From the NCBI RefSeq assembly GCF_001612765.1, contig NZ_BDBB01000001.1, positions 186,001-250,000 of the forward strand: a stretch of DNA of 64,000 nucleotides, given 5' to 3'. Source of the stretch: Nocardia arthritidis NBRC 100137. GTDB taxonomy: Bacteria > Actinomycetota > Actinomycetes > Mycobacteriales > Mycobacteriaceae. Below the pieces are notes generated by a model. It was not told the origin of the DNA and made no database searches. It saw nothing but the letters and a program-made list of their open reading frames with translations. This document shows positions 35,090-42,916 of the stretch, piece by piece. Each line of letters starts with the position of its first letter. Position 1 is the first letter of the stretch. The translations under genes were made by a program, and so were the position numbers.

Positions 35090-35733
35090 CCCGGTGCGAA
35101 GGCCCACCCGGCCTGTCCCCGCCCCGCCGCTCGCGGGCACGGAAGCCGGACACTTCGACGCCGGGACTCTCGCCCGCCTTCCCCGGCCACTGGGTCCCGA
35201 TCGCCCAGTGCCCCTGCGGCGCGGCTGCCGGAATCCGCGCGCAGGGCTCTACGGGCACGACAGGGTGCCACCGACCACAGCCCAGCTCGACCCGTGTCCG
35301 CCCGAGCGCAGCACGACCGGGTGAGCACCCGGGCACGGAAAATCAGATGATCGCTCGAGCACGGCCCGGATCGACCAGGTGACTGCTCGTCCACGGCCCA
35401 ACTCGATCAGGGGCTGCTCGTTCACCGCGAGACCGGGGTGGCCGCCCGAGCCCGCTCCAGCTCGACCTGGTGACCACCCCCTACGGCACGGCAGAACGAG
35501 GCGACACGAGCACGGTGGCGGCCCGACTCCGCGGACATGGCCGCTCGTTCACGGACCGGCTCGATCACGTGACTACTCGAGCACGACGCAGGCCGACCAC
35601 GGCGGCAGGCCGGCCTGACGCGACTACGACAGGAAGCGTGGTGGCGCAAGAGGCGGGCGAGTTCCGGCCCGTCGCGGAGTTCCGACGGTGACGCGCCGCA
35701 CGCCGGGCCCGGCGAGCGCAATAGATTCGACCC
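35090..35733. repeat. Non-coding region with decayed ~32-bp repeats
   Basis: No supported gene in 644 bp. Between about 35280 and 35610 a degenerate unit of about 32 bp recurs, with consensus GCTCGnnCACGGCCCGG then nTCGACCAGGTGACT. Clear copies are at 35353-35384, 35385-35415 and 35543-35574; the first and the last match at 26 of 32 bases. More decayed copies begin at 35416 and 35575. The repeats contain frequent Asp/Arg/Thr codons in some frames, but no frame has an RBS or stays open through the array, so this is read as decayed repeat DNA. Confidence 0.5.
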
Positions 35734-36528
35734 ATGCGTGCGGAGTCCGATGCTCAGTGGGACGAGGCCGAGCCGACCGGTCGCGAGCGGCTGGCGCTCA
35801 AACTCGAGATCGCGGTGGTGCTGCTCGTCACCTTCGGGCTCAGCGGGCTCAGCGCCGCGCTCTCGCTGGTGGAGAGTGCGCTCGCGCCGGGCGGGATCGG
35901 TGGGCGGACCGTCGCGCTGAACCCGTCGCGGTCCACGCAATCCACTATCGACCTGCTGTTCCAGCTGCTCAGCGTGCTGCGGCTGGTCGGGTGGGCGGCC
36001 TTGGGCCTGTATCTGCTGTGGCGCGGCGGCATCGGGCCGCGACTGATCGGGCTGGCGAATCGGGTCCGGTGGCGTGCGGACGTGTTACCCGGCTTGACGC
36101 TCGCCGCGATCATCGGCCTGCCGGGGCTGGGACTGTATCTCCTGGCCCACGCACTGGGCCTCAGCGTGACGATCGTGCCCGCCTCGCTCGGCGACTACTG
36201 GTGGCGGCTGCCCGCGCTCATCCTCTCGGCCTGCGCGAATGCCCTGGCCGAAGAGGTGATCGTGGTGGCGTTCCTGCTCACCCGGCTGCGCAGGCTCGGA
36301 TGGTCGGCGAACTCGGCGCTGCTGGCCTCGGCGCTGCTGCGTGGCAGCTATCACTTGTATCAGGGATTGGGCGGAGGGCTCGGAAACTTTGTGATGGGCG
36401 TCATATTCGGTCGCTATTGGCAGCGCACGAACCGGCTGTGGCCGCTGGTGCTCGCGCACGCGACCATCGACGCGGTCGCCTATCTCGGCTATACCCTTCT
36501 GCGCGGCCATGTTTCGTGGCTCCCGTGA
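35734..36528 (+). CDS. CPBP family intramembrane metalloprotease
   Basis: 264 residues, about seven membrane helices after a short acidic N-terminus. The CPBP/Abi motifs are present: NALAEEVIVVAFLLTRL with the EExxxR-like pair (EE followed by the distal Arg), SYHLYQGLGG with the middle His, and LVLAHATIDAVAYLGY with the final His. These ligands place a zinc inside the membrane for cleavage of membrane substrates, as in Rce1-type enzymes. Target unknown. Start ATG 35734 is the first after the repeat region. The gene is separated by 128 bp from the LCP gene, so it may be transcribed alone. Confidence 0.88.
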   Translation: MRAESDAQWDEAEPTGRERLALKLEIAVVLLVTFGLSGLSAALSLVESALAPGGIGGRTVALNPSRSTQSTIDLLFQLLSVLRLVGWAALGLYLLWRGGIGPRLIGLANRVRWRADVLPGLTLAAIIGLPGLGLYLLAHALGLSVTIVPASLGDYWWRLPALILSACANALAEEVIVVAFLLTRLRRLGWSANSALLASALLRGSYHLYQGLGGGLGNFVMGVIFGRYWQRTNRLWPLVLAHATIDAVAYLGYTLLRGHVSWLP

Positions 36529-36656
36529 CGCAACCGTGCCCTCCGGAACGCTAACAACCCGGCGCCGCGTGCGAATTAGGAAGCAGCGCCGCTTCCGTGT
36601 GCGCCCGGTGTCCACATGCGACACCTCACAACCGCCCGATAAGTAGAGTTTCAGTG

Positions 36657-38024
36657 ATGAACGGCGACGACCCCCAGCGCAACGCGCACACGCGCCGGAT
36701 GCCGCCGCCCGGCAAGCCCGGTGAGCCTCCCATGCGCCGCCGCATGCCACCGCCCGGTCCCGGCGCGCCGCCGCCGATCGAGCCCACCCAGGTGATGCGT
36801 CGCGATGGAGCGGTCGACCCGCACGGGCAGCCGTTGGCATATTCGCAGGTCCCGCCGGAACAGGCACGACGAATGCCACCGCCTCCCCCGTCCCGCAGGC
36901 ACGCCCCCACGCAGCGTCCGGCGCCGCATCACGAAGCTCCTACGCACGCCCCCACGCAGCGCCCGGTGTCTTATCACGAAGGTCCGCCGCCCACGCCGCC
37001 CCGGAAGCCACGACCGTTGCGCGAGGGCCCACCGCCCGTGCCACCCCGCGGCGCACGGCCCCCGCGAGCGCCGCGGCCGCGCCGCAAGCGGCACCCGTTC
37101 CGCTGGTTCCTGGTGATCCTGCTGGTACTGGTGATCGCGGCCGTCGGCGCCGTCATCCAACTGGACAACTCGCTCAACCGCATCCCCGCGCTGGCGAACT
37201 ACGCCAAGCGGGTCGGGAACACCCCCGGCACGAACTGGCTGCTGGTCGGCTCCGACGGCCGCGGTGAGCTGACCCCTGAGCAGGAGCAGGAACTCGCCAC
37301 CGGCGGCGAGGTGGGTCCCGAGCGCACCGACACGATCATGCTGGTGCACGTGCCGAAATCGGGCAAGACCACCCTGGTCAGCCTGCCGCGCGACTCGTAT
37401 GTCGGCATACCGGGCCAGGGCAAGGACAAGCTGAACGCCGCGTTCGCCATCGGCGGCCCCGCGCTGCTGGTGCAGACCGTGGAGATCGCCACCGGACTGC
37501 GCATCGACCACTACGCGCAGATCGGTTTCGGCGGTTTCGCCGGCGTGGTCGACACCCTCGGCGGCATCGACGTGTGCGTCCCCAAGGCGATCGACGACCC
37601 GCTCGCCGGCATCGACCTGCCAGCGGGCTGCCAGCGGCTGAACGGACCACAGGCGTTGGGCTTCGTCCGCAGCCGGGCGACCGCGCTCGCGGACATCGAC
37701 CGGATGAACAATCAGCGCCTGTTCATGGCCGCCCTGCTGAAGAAGGCGACCAGCGGCGCCACCCTGGCCAACCCGTTCAAGCTCTGGCCGCTGGCCTCCG
37801 ACACCGCAAAGTCGCTGAAGGTCGATAACGGCGACCACATCTGGGACCTCGGTGGGCTGGGCTGGGCGCTGCGCGGCGAAACCGTCGCCACGACGGTACC
37901 GATCGGCGGATTCGACGACACCGACAGCGGCAACGTCCTGCTGTGGGACAAGGAGAAGGCCGGCCGGTTCTTCGACGCACTGGCCGACGACCGTGCCATC
38001 CCGGAGGATCTGCTGACGCGGTAG
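36657..38024 (+). CDS. LytR-CpsA-Psr (LCP) family ligase
   Basis: 455 residues. A long cytoplasmic N-terminus (about 150 residues) is extremely Pro/Arg-rich with repeated short motifs around RMPPPG and APTQRPA. One membrane helix (FLVILLVLVIAAVGAVI) leads to the extracytoplasmic LCP domain: NWLLVGSDGR, DTIMLVHVPKSGKTTLVSLPRDSYVGIPG, KLNAAFAIGGPALLVQTVE, FGGFAGVVDTLGGIDVCVPKAIDD, GPQALGFVRSRA and DIDRMNNQRLFMAALL, including the conserved Asp and Arg residues that bind the polyprenyl-pyrophosphate. LCP proteins attach arabinogalactan or capsule to peptidoglycan. GTG 36654 directly precedes ATG 36657; either could serve. Confidence 0.93.
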   Translation: MNGDDPQRNAHTRRMPPPGKPGEPPMRRRMPPPGPGAPPPIEPTQVMRRDGAVDPHGQPLAYSQVPPEQARRMPPPPPSRRHAPTQRPAPHHEAPTHAPTQRPVSYHEGPPPTPPRKPRPLREGPPPVPPRGARPPRAPRPRRKRHPFRWFLVILLVLVIAAVGAVIQLDNSLNRIPALANYAKRVGNTPGTNWLLVGSDGRGELTPEQEQELATGGEVGPERTDTIMLVHVPKSGKTTLVSLPRDSYVGIPGQGKDKLNAAFAIGGPALLVQTVEIATGLRIDHYAQIGFGGFAGVVDTLGGIDVCVPKAIDDPLAGIDLPAGCQRLNGPQALGFVRSRATALADIDRMNNQRLFMAALLKKATSGATLANPFKLWPLASDTAKSLKVDNGDHIWDLGGLGWALRGETVATTVPIGGFDDTDSGNVLLWDKEKAGRFFDALADDRAIPEDLLTR

Positions 38025-38034
38025 CGTCGATGCC

Positions 38035-38586
38035 ATGCCGGACACCGACAAGGCCGACGAGTCCTTCCCCGACTTGCTGCGCACGCAGATCCGTCACGAA
38101 TTCACCGCCGCCCAGCAGTATCTCGCCGCCGCCGTGTACTTCGACTCGCGCAGGCTGCCGCAATTGGCCGGACACGCCTACGGCCGGTCACGCGAGCACT
38201 ACGGCAATGCGCTGCGCATGGTGCAGTACCTGCTGGACCGGGATCTCCCGGTGCAGATCGGGGGCCTGGAGGAGATCGCGTCGACCTTCGAAACCCCGCG
38301 CGGCGCAGTCGCTCTGCTGCTGGAGATCGAACAGGACCGCAGCACCCGCATCAGCGATCTGGCCCGCGCGGCCCGCACCACCGGTGACTATCTGGGCGAA
38401 CGATTCGTCCGGTGGTTCTTGGAGGAACAGGTGAAGAGCGTCGCCCGGATGACCACGCTGTTGGCCGTGCTCGACCGCGCCGACGGCCAGTTGTTCGACG
38501 TCGAGGAGTTCGTCGCCCGGGAGATGCGGGCGCCGCAGCGCACCGATATTCCGGCGCCGAAAATGGCTGGAGCAGCGCGGAATTAA
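38035..38586 (+). CDS. Ferritin-like protein with degraded ferroxidase centre
   Basis: 183 residues, similar to the next gene along its whole length (LLRTQIRHEFTAAQQYL, YLLDRDLPVQIGG, GDYLGERFVRWFLEEQV, LFDVEEFVAREM). Compared with BfrB ligands E22, E55, H58, E99, Q132 and E135, E22, E99 and Q132 are kept, but E55 is His, H58 is Asn and E135 is Ser. The diiron ferroxidase site should therefore be broken. It may co-assemble with the intact ferritin as a structural subunit, bind iron or DNA without oxidising iron, or have another role. It starts 10 bp after the LCP gene, so the two probably share a transcript; the true bfrB follows with its own iron-box region. Confidence 0.88.
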   Translation: MPDTDKADESFPDLLRTQIRHEFTAAQQYLAAAVYFDSRRLPQLAGHAYGRSREHYGNALRMVQYLLDRDLPVQIGGLEEIASTFETPRGAVALLLEIEQDRSTRISDLARAARTTGDYLGERFVRWFLEEQVKSVARMTTLLAVLDRADGQLFDVEEFVAREMRAPQRTDIPAPKMAGAARN

Positions 38587-38613
38587 TTAGGCAACACTAG
38601 CCTCAATAAGGCT
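38587..38613 (+). promoter_or_regulatory. IdeR-like iron box and adjoining inverted repeat upstream of bfrB
   Basis: TTAGGCAACACTAGCCTCA at 38587-38605 matches the IdeR consensus at about 13 of 19 positions. It overlaps a perfect inverted repeat AGCCT-CAATA-AGGCT at 38599-38613. The pair lies 45-71 bp upstream of the chosen ATG. In M. tuberculosis IdeR activates bfrB from tandem boxes upstream, so this is a reasonable candidate, weaker than the box at 34267. Confidence 0.5.
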
Positions 38614-38657
38614 GCACTTGGATGACATGGGATCTGACCAGCGCTAATGTCGATGCC

Positions 38658-39206
38658 ATGTCAAGCCATCCGGACTCACCCCGCAGCAAATTTCACAGCC
38701 TGTTGCACGATCAGATCCGGCACGAATTCAATGCCGAGCATCAGTACATCGCGATTGCGGTGTGGTTCGACAATGCCGACCTGCCGCAGCTGGCCAAGCG
38801 GTTTTACAAGCAGTCGGTCGAAGAGCGCAATCACGCGATGATGATCGTGCAGTACTTCTTGGACCGGGATATCAGCATCGAGATTTCCGGCGTCGACGCG
38901 GCGAAATCGCATTTCGAGAGCGCTCGGGAGCCGATCGCGCTCGCGCTCGCCCAGGAGAAGACGGTCACCGAGCAGATCATCCAGCTGGCGAGCACCGCCC
39001 GGGAAGAGGGCGACTACCTCGGCGAACAGTTCATGCAGTGGTTCCTGAAGGAACAGGTCGAGGAAGTCGCGAACATGACCACACTGCTCACCATCGCCGA
39101 TCGCGCGGGGTCGAACCTGTTCGACCTGGAGGAATTCGTCGCCCGGGAAATGAGCGGCCCGAGCGACACCTCCGGTGCGCCTTCGGTGGCGGGCGGCTCC
39201 GTCTGA
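38658..39206 (+). CDS. bfrB: Ferritin BfrB
   Basis: 182 residues; M. tuberculosis BfrB is 181. The iron oxidation ligands are all present: E23, E56, H59, E100, Q133 and E136 in RHEFNAEHQY, SVEERNHAMMIVQYF, AQEKTVTEQI and WFLKEQVEEV. Glu/His-rich helices form the 24-mer ferritin shell, which stores iron as a mineral. The C-terminal SGPSDTSGAPSVAGGSV extension is as in mycobacterial BfrB. ATG 38658 was chosen by alignment with that protein; an ATG at 38622 would add twelve residues. The RBS is weak. Iron-box-like DNA upstream suggests activation by IdeR at high iron. Confidence 0.95.
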   Translation: MSSHPDSPRSKFHSLLHDQIRHEFNAEHQYIAIAVWFDNADLPQLAKRFYKQSVEERNHAMMIVQYFLDRDISIEISGVDAAKSHFESAREPIALALAQEKTVTEQIIQLASTAREEGDYLGEQFMQWFLKEQVEEVANMTTLLTIADRAGSNLFDLEEFVAREMSGPSDTSGAPSVAGGSV

Positions 39207-39231
39207 CGGAGTTCGCGCCGAGAAGGCGAAC

Positions 39232-39261
39232 AGGCCCGGTTCCTTATCAGGAACCGGGCCT
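39232..39261 (+). terminator. Hairpin terminator after bfrB
   Basis: Perfect 12-bp inverted repeat (aggcccggttcc / ggaaccgggcct) with loop ttatca, 25 bp after the bfrB stop. No long T run follows, as is common in high-GC actinobacteria. It may also stop transcription of the convergent gene at 39423. Confidence 0.8.
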
Positions 39262-39422
39262 GCCGCCGTCCGGCGCCTTATTGCCCGTGAAATCCGCGCG
39301 AGACGGTTTCGGCACTTTCACCGCGAGTCGGTGAGAGTTCCCTCTCTTCCAGCGTTATCGACGGCAATCGAAAACCGTCGCAGCGGATCGATAGGGAATT
39401 CGCATGAATCCCATCCCCTGGC

Positions 39423-40343
39423 TCAGCGCAGTGTGACCTGACGTGACCGCAGGCCGTCACGGGAGCGGCGCTCGTCGGCCGTCAGCGGGGCGTCGACGGC
39501 CAGCGCCTCGGACAGGCGCGCACCGAATTCGGTTGCGGGCTTCACCCATTCGTCGGGGTGCAGCTCCGGGTCCAGGTCGAACACCGGGACCAGCACACCG
39601 TGCGTACGGAACGACCCGGCGAATCGGGAACCCTCGCCGAGGTGCAGGCCACCGGAGGCGTGCAGGCGAGCCAGCGCCAGCATGAGCGCGTCCTCGTCCT
39701 CCGGCCGCACCCAGCGGATGTGCGCTTTCTCACCCGCGTCCACCCACCAGGCCGCGCCGATCGCGTCCGCGTCCAGCCCGAGCCGCGCCGAAGGCATGAT
39801 CGCCTGTTTGGCCTGCTCGATGGTGGCGGCGACCTGCGCGTCGGGCTCGACTCCGGCAGGCACCCACCAGTCGAAGTCCTGGTGCACGGTCAGCTCCAGG
39901 TTCGCGGCGGGATCGATGACATCGGCCAGCCGCGGGCCGCCCGCGACGCTCGCCACGGAGGTCAGCGAATCGCCCGGCTCGGCGGACTGGGTCCACAGGA
40001 TCGCCGCGGCCAGATCGGCGGCCGGGTCGGCGCCTTGGAATTGCGTCTGCACGCCCACGTACCCGCTGGGCTCGTCGCCGGCGCGCACCAGCGCGGCCAC
40101 CGCGCCGGGCAGCACCGTGGCGAGCACGACCGGCCGCTCGGCCGCGACCGACGCCACCGGCGTCAACCGCGCGGTGGCGGAGGGAACGAATTCACGGAGC
40201 GCGACCAGATCGCACTCCGCGGCCAAGCCCTCGAACGGACGCGTGACGGCCTGTGCCGCTTGCTCCTGCGCTGCCCGCCGCTCGGCGAGACGCTGGGCCC
40301 GGTTCCCGCCGGGCTTAGGACTGTTGCGCTTGCTCTTACCCAC
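39423..40343 (-). CDS. DUF5926 family protein
   Basis: 306 residues, soluble. The basic, Gln/Ala-rich start GKSKRNSPKPGGNRAQRLAERRAAQEQAAQA is followed by alpha/beta sequence with LATVLPGAVAALVRAGDEPSGYVGVQTQ, LELTVHQDFDWWVPAGVEPDAQVA and HIRWVRPEDEDALMLALARLHASGGLHLG. This pattern is the conserved actinobacterial DUF5926 type, here recalled from experience with moderate confidence. No catalytic residues are obvious. Members are conserved in mycobacteria and nocardiae, function unknown. Clear start at ATG 40343; converges with bfrB across the 39232 terminator. Confidence 0.75.
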   Translation of the reverse strand: MGKSKRNSPKPGGNRAQRLAERRAAQEQAAQAVTRPFEGLAAECDLVALREFVPSATARLTPVASVAAERPVVLATVLPGAVAALVRAGDEPSGYVGVQTQFQGADPAADLAAAILWTQSAEPGDSLTSVASVAGGPRLADVIDPAANLELTVHQDFDWWVPAGVEPDAQVAATIEQAKQAIMPSARLGLDADAIGAAWWVDAGEKAHIRWVRPEDEDALMLALARLHASGGLHLGEGSRFAGSFRTHGVLVPVFDLDPELHPDEWVKPATEFGARLSEALAVDAPLTADERRSRDGLRSRQVTLR

Positions 40344-40719
40344 GAGGGGTCAACCTACACAGTGTTGGACCGGCCGCGCCTGCGGCGCGGCGTGTTCGCG
40401 ACTGTGTTGATTTCCACCGGCTGCGGCGCTGGGTGTTCGCGGCCCCTTCATGGCCGCGAACGGCGGATGCTCGGTCTCGCTCGAAACCGGGAGTCGAGGT
40501 GAGCTGAGCACGTCAGCATTCGAGCTCGTGTCCGCGGTCTCTTCGAGCTCGAGTACCGTCGACCGCGCGTGGTCGTTCGCCTCGCGACCTGCCATCCAAG
40601 ACCTCCGCAGGCGGCTGGGTTGTGGACGCCGCGGGCCACCGGCGCGCACGCGGGTGCGAGTATGCGGGTCGATGGGCGGGAGGAGTCGGGCGCGCGGCCC
40701 GATCACCCGCACGGCCGAT
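40344..40719. other. Non-coding region carrying one copy of a dispersed repeat
   Basis: 376 bp without a supported gene between two minus-strand genes. The part 40366-40495 holds the dispersed repeat described separately. The remainder (40496-40719) is high-GC sequence with short inverted segments such as gagctcg and no ribosome-binding site or conserved frame. The promoter of the DUF5926 gene should lie at 40344-40400. Confidence 0.5.
40402..40495 (+). repeat. Dispersed repeat, copy A
   Basis: Shares with the reverse complement of 58907-59005 the core GGCGCTGGGTGTTCGCG, CCCCTTCATGGC, CGCGAACGGCG, ATGCTCGGTCT and CGCTCGAAACCGGG in the same order, differing by a ~20-base deletion and point changes. 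The 5' side (40366-40401) has a GCCGCGCCTGCGGCGC hairpin that recurs near 57780. It lies in an intergenic region and carries no gene. Confidence 0.7.
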
Positions 40720-41487
40720 TCAGGCGGCCGGGAGCAGCGCCTTGGTGCGGCCGGGGTGATTGGTGGCGATCCAGCTGACGCCGAGGTCGGCGCACAGTTG
40801 AACGTCGCCGGGGTCGTCGACGGTCCAGCAGTAGGTGGCGCGGCCCGCGGCGGCGGCCTTGTCGACCAACTCGGGGTGGTCGCGCAAGGTCTTCACCGAG
40901 GGTCCGACGGCCGTGGCTCCGACGGTTGTCGCCGCGGAGCCGCCCAGGTAGCGCGATGATTCACCGAGCAGAACGGTGGGCAGCAGCGGAGCAGCACGGC
41001 GGATGCGCCAGACCGCGGTGGCCGCGAACGACATCACGACGGCCCGGGAATGGTCGGCGGAGGCCGGGGTGGCGATGCCGAACCGCTGGAGCTCGGCGAG
41101 CAGTTTGTTCTCCACCAGCGCGCCGTAGCGGACCGGGTGCTTGGTTTCGATGAACAGTTTGGTCGGCCTGCTGCGCCAGTCCAGCACCAGGCTGATCAGC
41201 TCGCTGAGGGTCAGCACCGAGGCGGGCGAGCCGTCGGCGCCGAAATCGAGGACCCGCAGTTCCTCCAGCGTCATCTCGCTGACCAGCCCGCTGCCCGAGG
41301 AGGTCCGGTCGACGGTGCGATCGTGCACGCACACCAGATGCCCGTCCCTGGTCAGCCGGACATCGCATTCGACGCCGTCGGCGCCCTCCTGCAGCGCCAG
41401 CTCGTATGCGGCGAGCGTGTGCTCGGGGCGCGCCGCCGAGGCGCCTCGATGCGCGACGACGAATGGCGCGCGACTGCCCTGGCTCAC
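40720..41487 (-). CDS. Glycerophosphodiester phosphodiesterase (GlpQ1-like)
   Basis: 255 residues. FVVAHRGASAARPEHTLAAYELAL with the HRG..PE..L motif, GADGVECDVRLTRDGHLVCVHDRTVDRTS with the Glu/Asp metal ligands and the second His, and a C-terminal VYWTVDDPGDVQ-type segment (YCWTVDDPGDVQLC) are standard for the GDPD TIM barrel. It cleaves glycerophosphodiesters to glycerol-3-phosphate and alcohol. No signal peptide, so cytoplasmic. ATG 41487 overlaps the stop of the upstream membrane gene by 4 bp (ATGA), giving a coupled pair, in the order seen in M. tuberculosis Rv3842c-Rv3843c. Confidence 0.92.
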   Translation of the reverse strand: MSQGSRAPFVVAHRGASAARPEHTLAAYELALQEGADGVECDVRLTRDGHLVCVHDRTVDRTSSGSGLVSEMTLEELRVLDFGADGSPASVLTLSELISLVLDWRSRPTKLFIETKHPVRYGALVENKLLAELQRFGIATPASADHSRAVVMSFAATAVWRIRRAAPLLPTVLLGESSRYLGGSAATTVGATAVGPSVKTLRDHPELVDKAAAAGRATYCWTVDDPGDVQLCADLGVSWIATNHPGRTKALLPAA

Positions 41488-42527
41488 TTGGCCATGACCT
41501 CCTCCTGCTCACGGTCCTCAGCACCGTTGTCCTCGTGTGCCCGCTCGGCGCCCGCCGGTTCGGCCGCGTGCGCGCGTCCGCCGGGATGCACCGGCTCGAT
41601 CACCGGCACGGCGGGGTCGACCGCGATCAGCCAGCGGCGCGCGGTCCGGTAGCGACCGAGCAGGTCACGGCCCTCGATCGTGCGCAGCACCCACAGGGTC
41701 AGCAGCGCGACCGCCGCGGCGACCGCGTCGGTGACCGCGGTGAACAACACCCCATCCGCCTGCGCCTGCAACGAATCCGCGGTGCGCCACAGTAGCGCGG
41801 CCACCGCGACGACCCCGCCGAACACCCACGCCGCCCACCAGATTCGAACCGCCCGTCCCGCCCGGGGATCTCCTTTCAACGCGGCCACTTCGCTGAGGAA
41901 GATCCCGGCCCACAGCAAGTTGACCACCGGGATCAGGCAGCCGGATATCAGCGCTCGCGGCGAACGCGGGTCGCTGCGACCCGCGGCGTCGTAGGCCGCC
42001 TGCCTGACCTCGATCAGCCTTCCGACCGCGGACAAGGCCGCCAGCAGCGCGATCAGGATCGCGAGCACCCCCGCGCCGATTACGAACGCGTCGGAGGCGA
42101 AGAGCACGGCGGGGTGGATCAGGCGCGTCCGGTTGTGCAGCAAGAGCGCATAGCGCGCCAGCTCGGCGACGGCCGCCAGCCCGAAAACGGCCGCGGCGGC
42201 GACGAGCAGTCTGGTCACCGAGTCGGTCAACTTGTCCAGCGGACGGCGTACCGCGCTCCCGGCCTGCGGCGGCGGGTCGATCAGACCCCAGCGCGGAATC
42301 CGCGTGTACCTAGGTGTGCGGCTCCGCGTGGCAGGCCCTGGCGGCTGCCTGCGGACGCGGTGATCCGGTTTACGGGCCACCCAGCGGTAGTTGCGGCGGT
42401 CGGCGGGCGCGTCGATCGGCGCCGGCGAGAGGAGCACGCCGCGGCAACGCGGGCACCAGTGCATCGGCGCCCCTTGCACGCCCCAGCGCGCACCGCAGCG
42501 CGCACAAGGTTGTACCACCGTACTCAC
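41484..42527 (-). CDS. DUF4328 membrane protein with N-terminal zinc-ribbon
   Basis: 347 residues from GTG 42527. The N-terminus holds a treble-clef-like CARCGARW...HWCPRCRGVLL four-Cys zinc ribbon. A Pro/Arg linker follows, then five or six membrane helices (from about residue 100) with RPLDKLTDSVTRL and an Arg/Trp-rich interface (RAVRIWWAAWVFGG) typical of DUF4328. The C-terminus is acidic. It probably works in the membrane with the GDPD encoded next to it, as the two genes overlap (ATGA). An upstream start giving 374 residues is possible but overlaps the rhodanese stop and looks shadow-like. Confidence 0.82.
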   Translation of the reverse strand: MSTVVQPCARCGARWGVQGAPMHWCPRCRGVLLSPAPIDAPADRRNYRWVARKPDHRVRRQPPGPATRSRTPRYTRIPRWGLIDPPPQAGSAVRRPLDKLTDSVTRLLVAAAAVFGLAAVAELARYALLLHNRTRLIHPAVLFASDAFVIGAGVLAILIALLAALSAVGRLIEVRQAAYDAAGRSDPRSPRALISGCLIPVVNLLWAGIFLSEVAALKGDPRAGRAVRIWWAAWVFGGVVAVAALLWRTADSLQAQADGVLFTAVTDAVAAAVALLTLWVLRTIEGRDLLGRYRTARRWLIAVDPAVPVIEPVHPGGRAHAAEPAGAERAHEDNGAEDREQEEVMAK

Positions 42528-42547
42528 CCGCGCACCTCGTTCTTTCG

Positions 42548-42916
42548 TCAGTAGATCTTCGCCTCGTGGTCGCCCTCCGCGACCAGCGGGCGCCCGGCCT
42601 GCTGCCACGCCACCATGCCCCCGCGGACCTGAACGGCCTCATAGCCGATGTGCGCGAGATATTCGACCACCTGCAAGGACCGGCCGCTCTGCCTGCAGAT
42701 GACATAGAGTTCCGCGTCGTACTCCAGCTCATCGATCCGGGCGGGGACGTCGACCATCGGGATGTGGGTCGCACCCGGGGCGTGCCCGAGCCGCCACTCG
42801 TCGTCCTCACGAACGTCGAGCAGAATCTGTCGCGGCGTGTCGGCCGACGCGGGCGCGCTGTCGAATTCGGCAGGCACATCCTCCACCGTGACCGACGGAA
42901 CGTGGGGGCTCGTCAC
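42548..42916 (-). CDS. Rhodanese-like sulfurtransferase domain protein
   Basis: 122 residues from GTG 42916. Rhodanese landmarks: LLDVREDDEWRLGHAPGATHIPM, the active-site loop YVICRQSGRS with the catalytic Cys, and the C-terminal GYEAVQVRGGMVAWQQAG. It probably carries a persulfide on the Cys and transfers sulfur, in the cytoplasm. The frame is open upstream to 43027, but that segment has lower similarity and covers the DnaA-box flank, so the shorter start is preferred. It is followed 20 bp later by the DUF4328 gene in the same direction. Confidence 0.9.
   Translation of the reverse strand: MTSPHVPSVTVEDVPAEFDSAPASADTPRQILLDVREDDEWRLGHAPGATHIPMVDVPARIDELEYDAELYVICRQSGRSLQVVEYLAHIGYEAVQVRGGMVAWQQAGRPLVAEGDHEAKIY

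Noticed and set aside
35379..35618. 79-codon frame inside the repeat field
   Set aside because: Lacks RBS and conserved character; its sequence is explained by the GC-rich repeat units.
40450..40959. 169-codon frame on the plus strand across 40450-40959
   Set aside because: It is antisense to the glycerophosphodiesterase gene and only spans repeat sequence and shadow frame.
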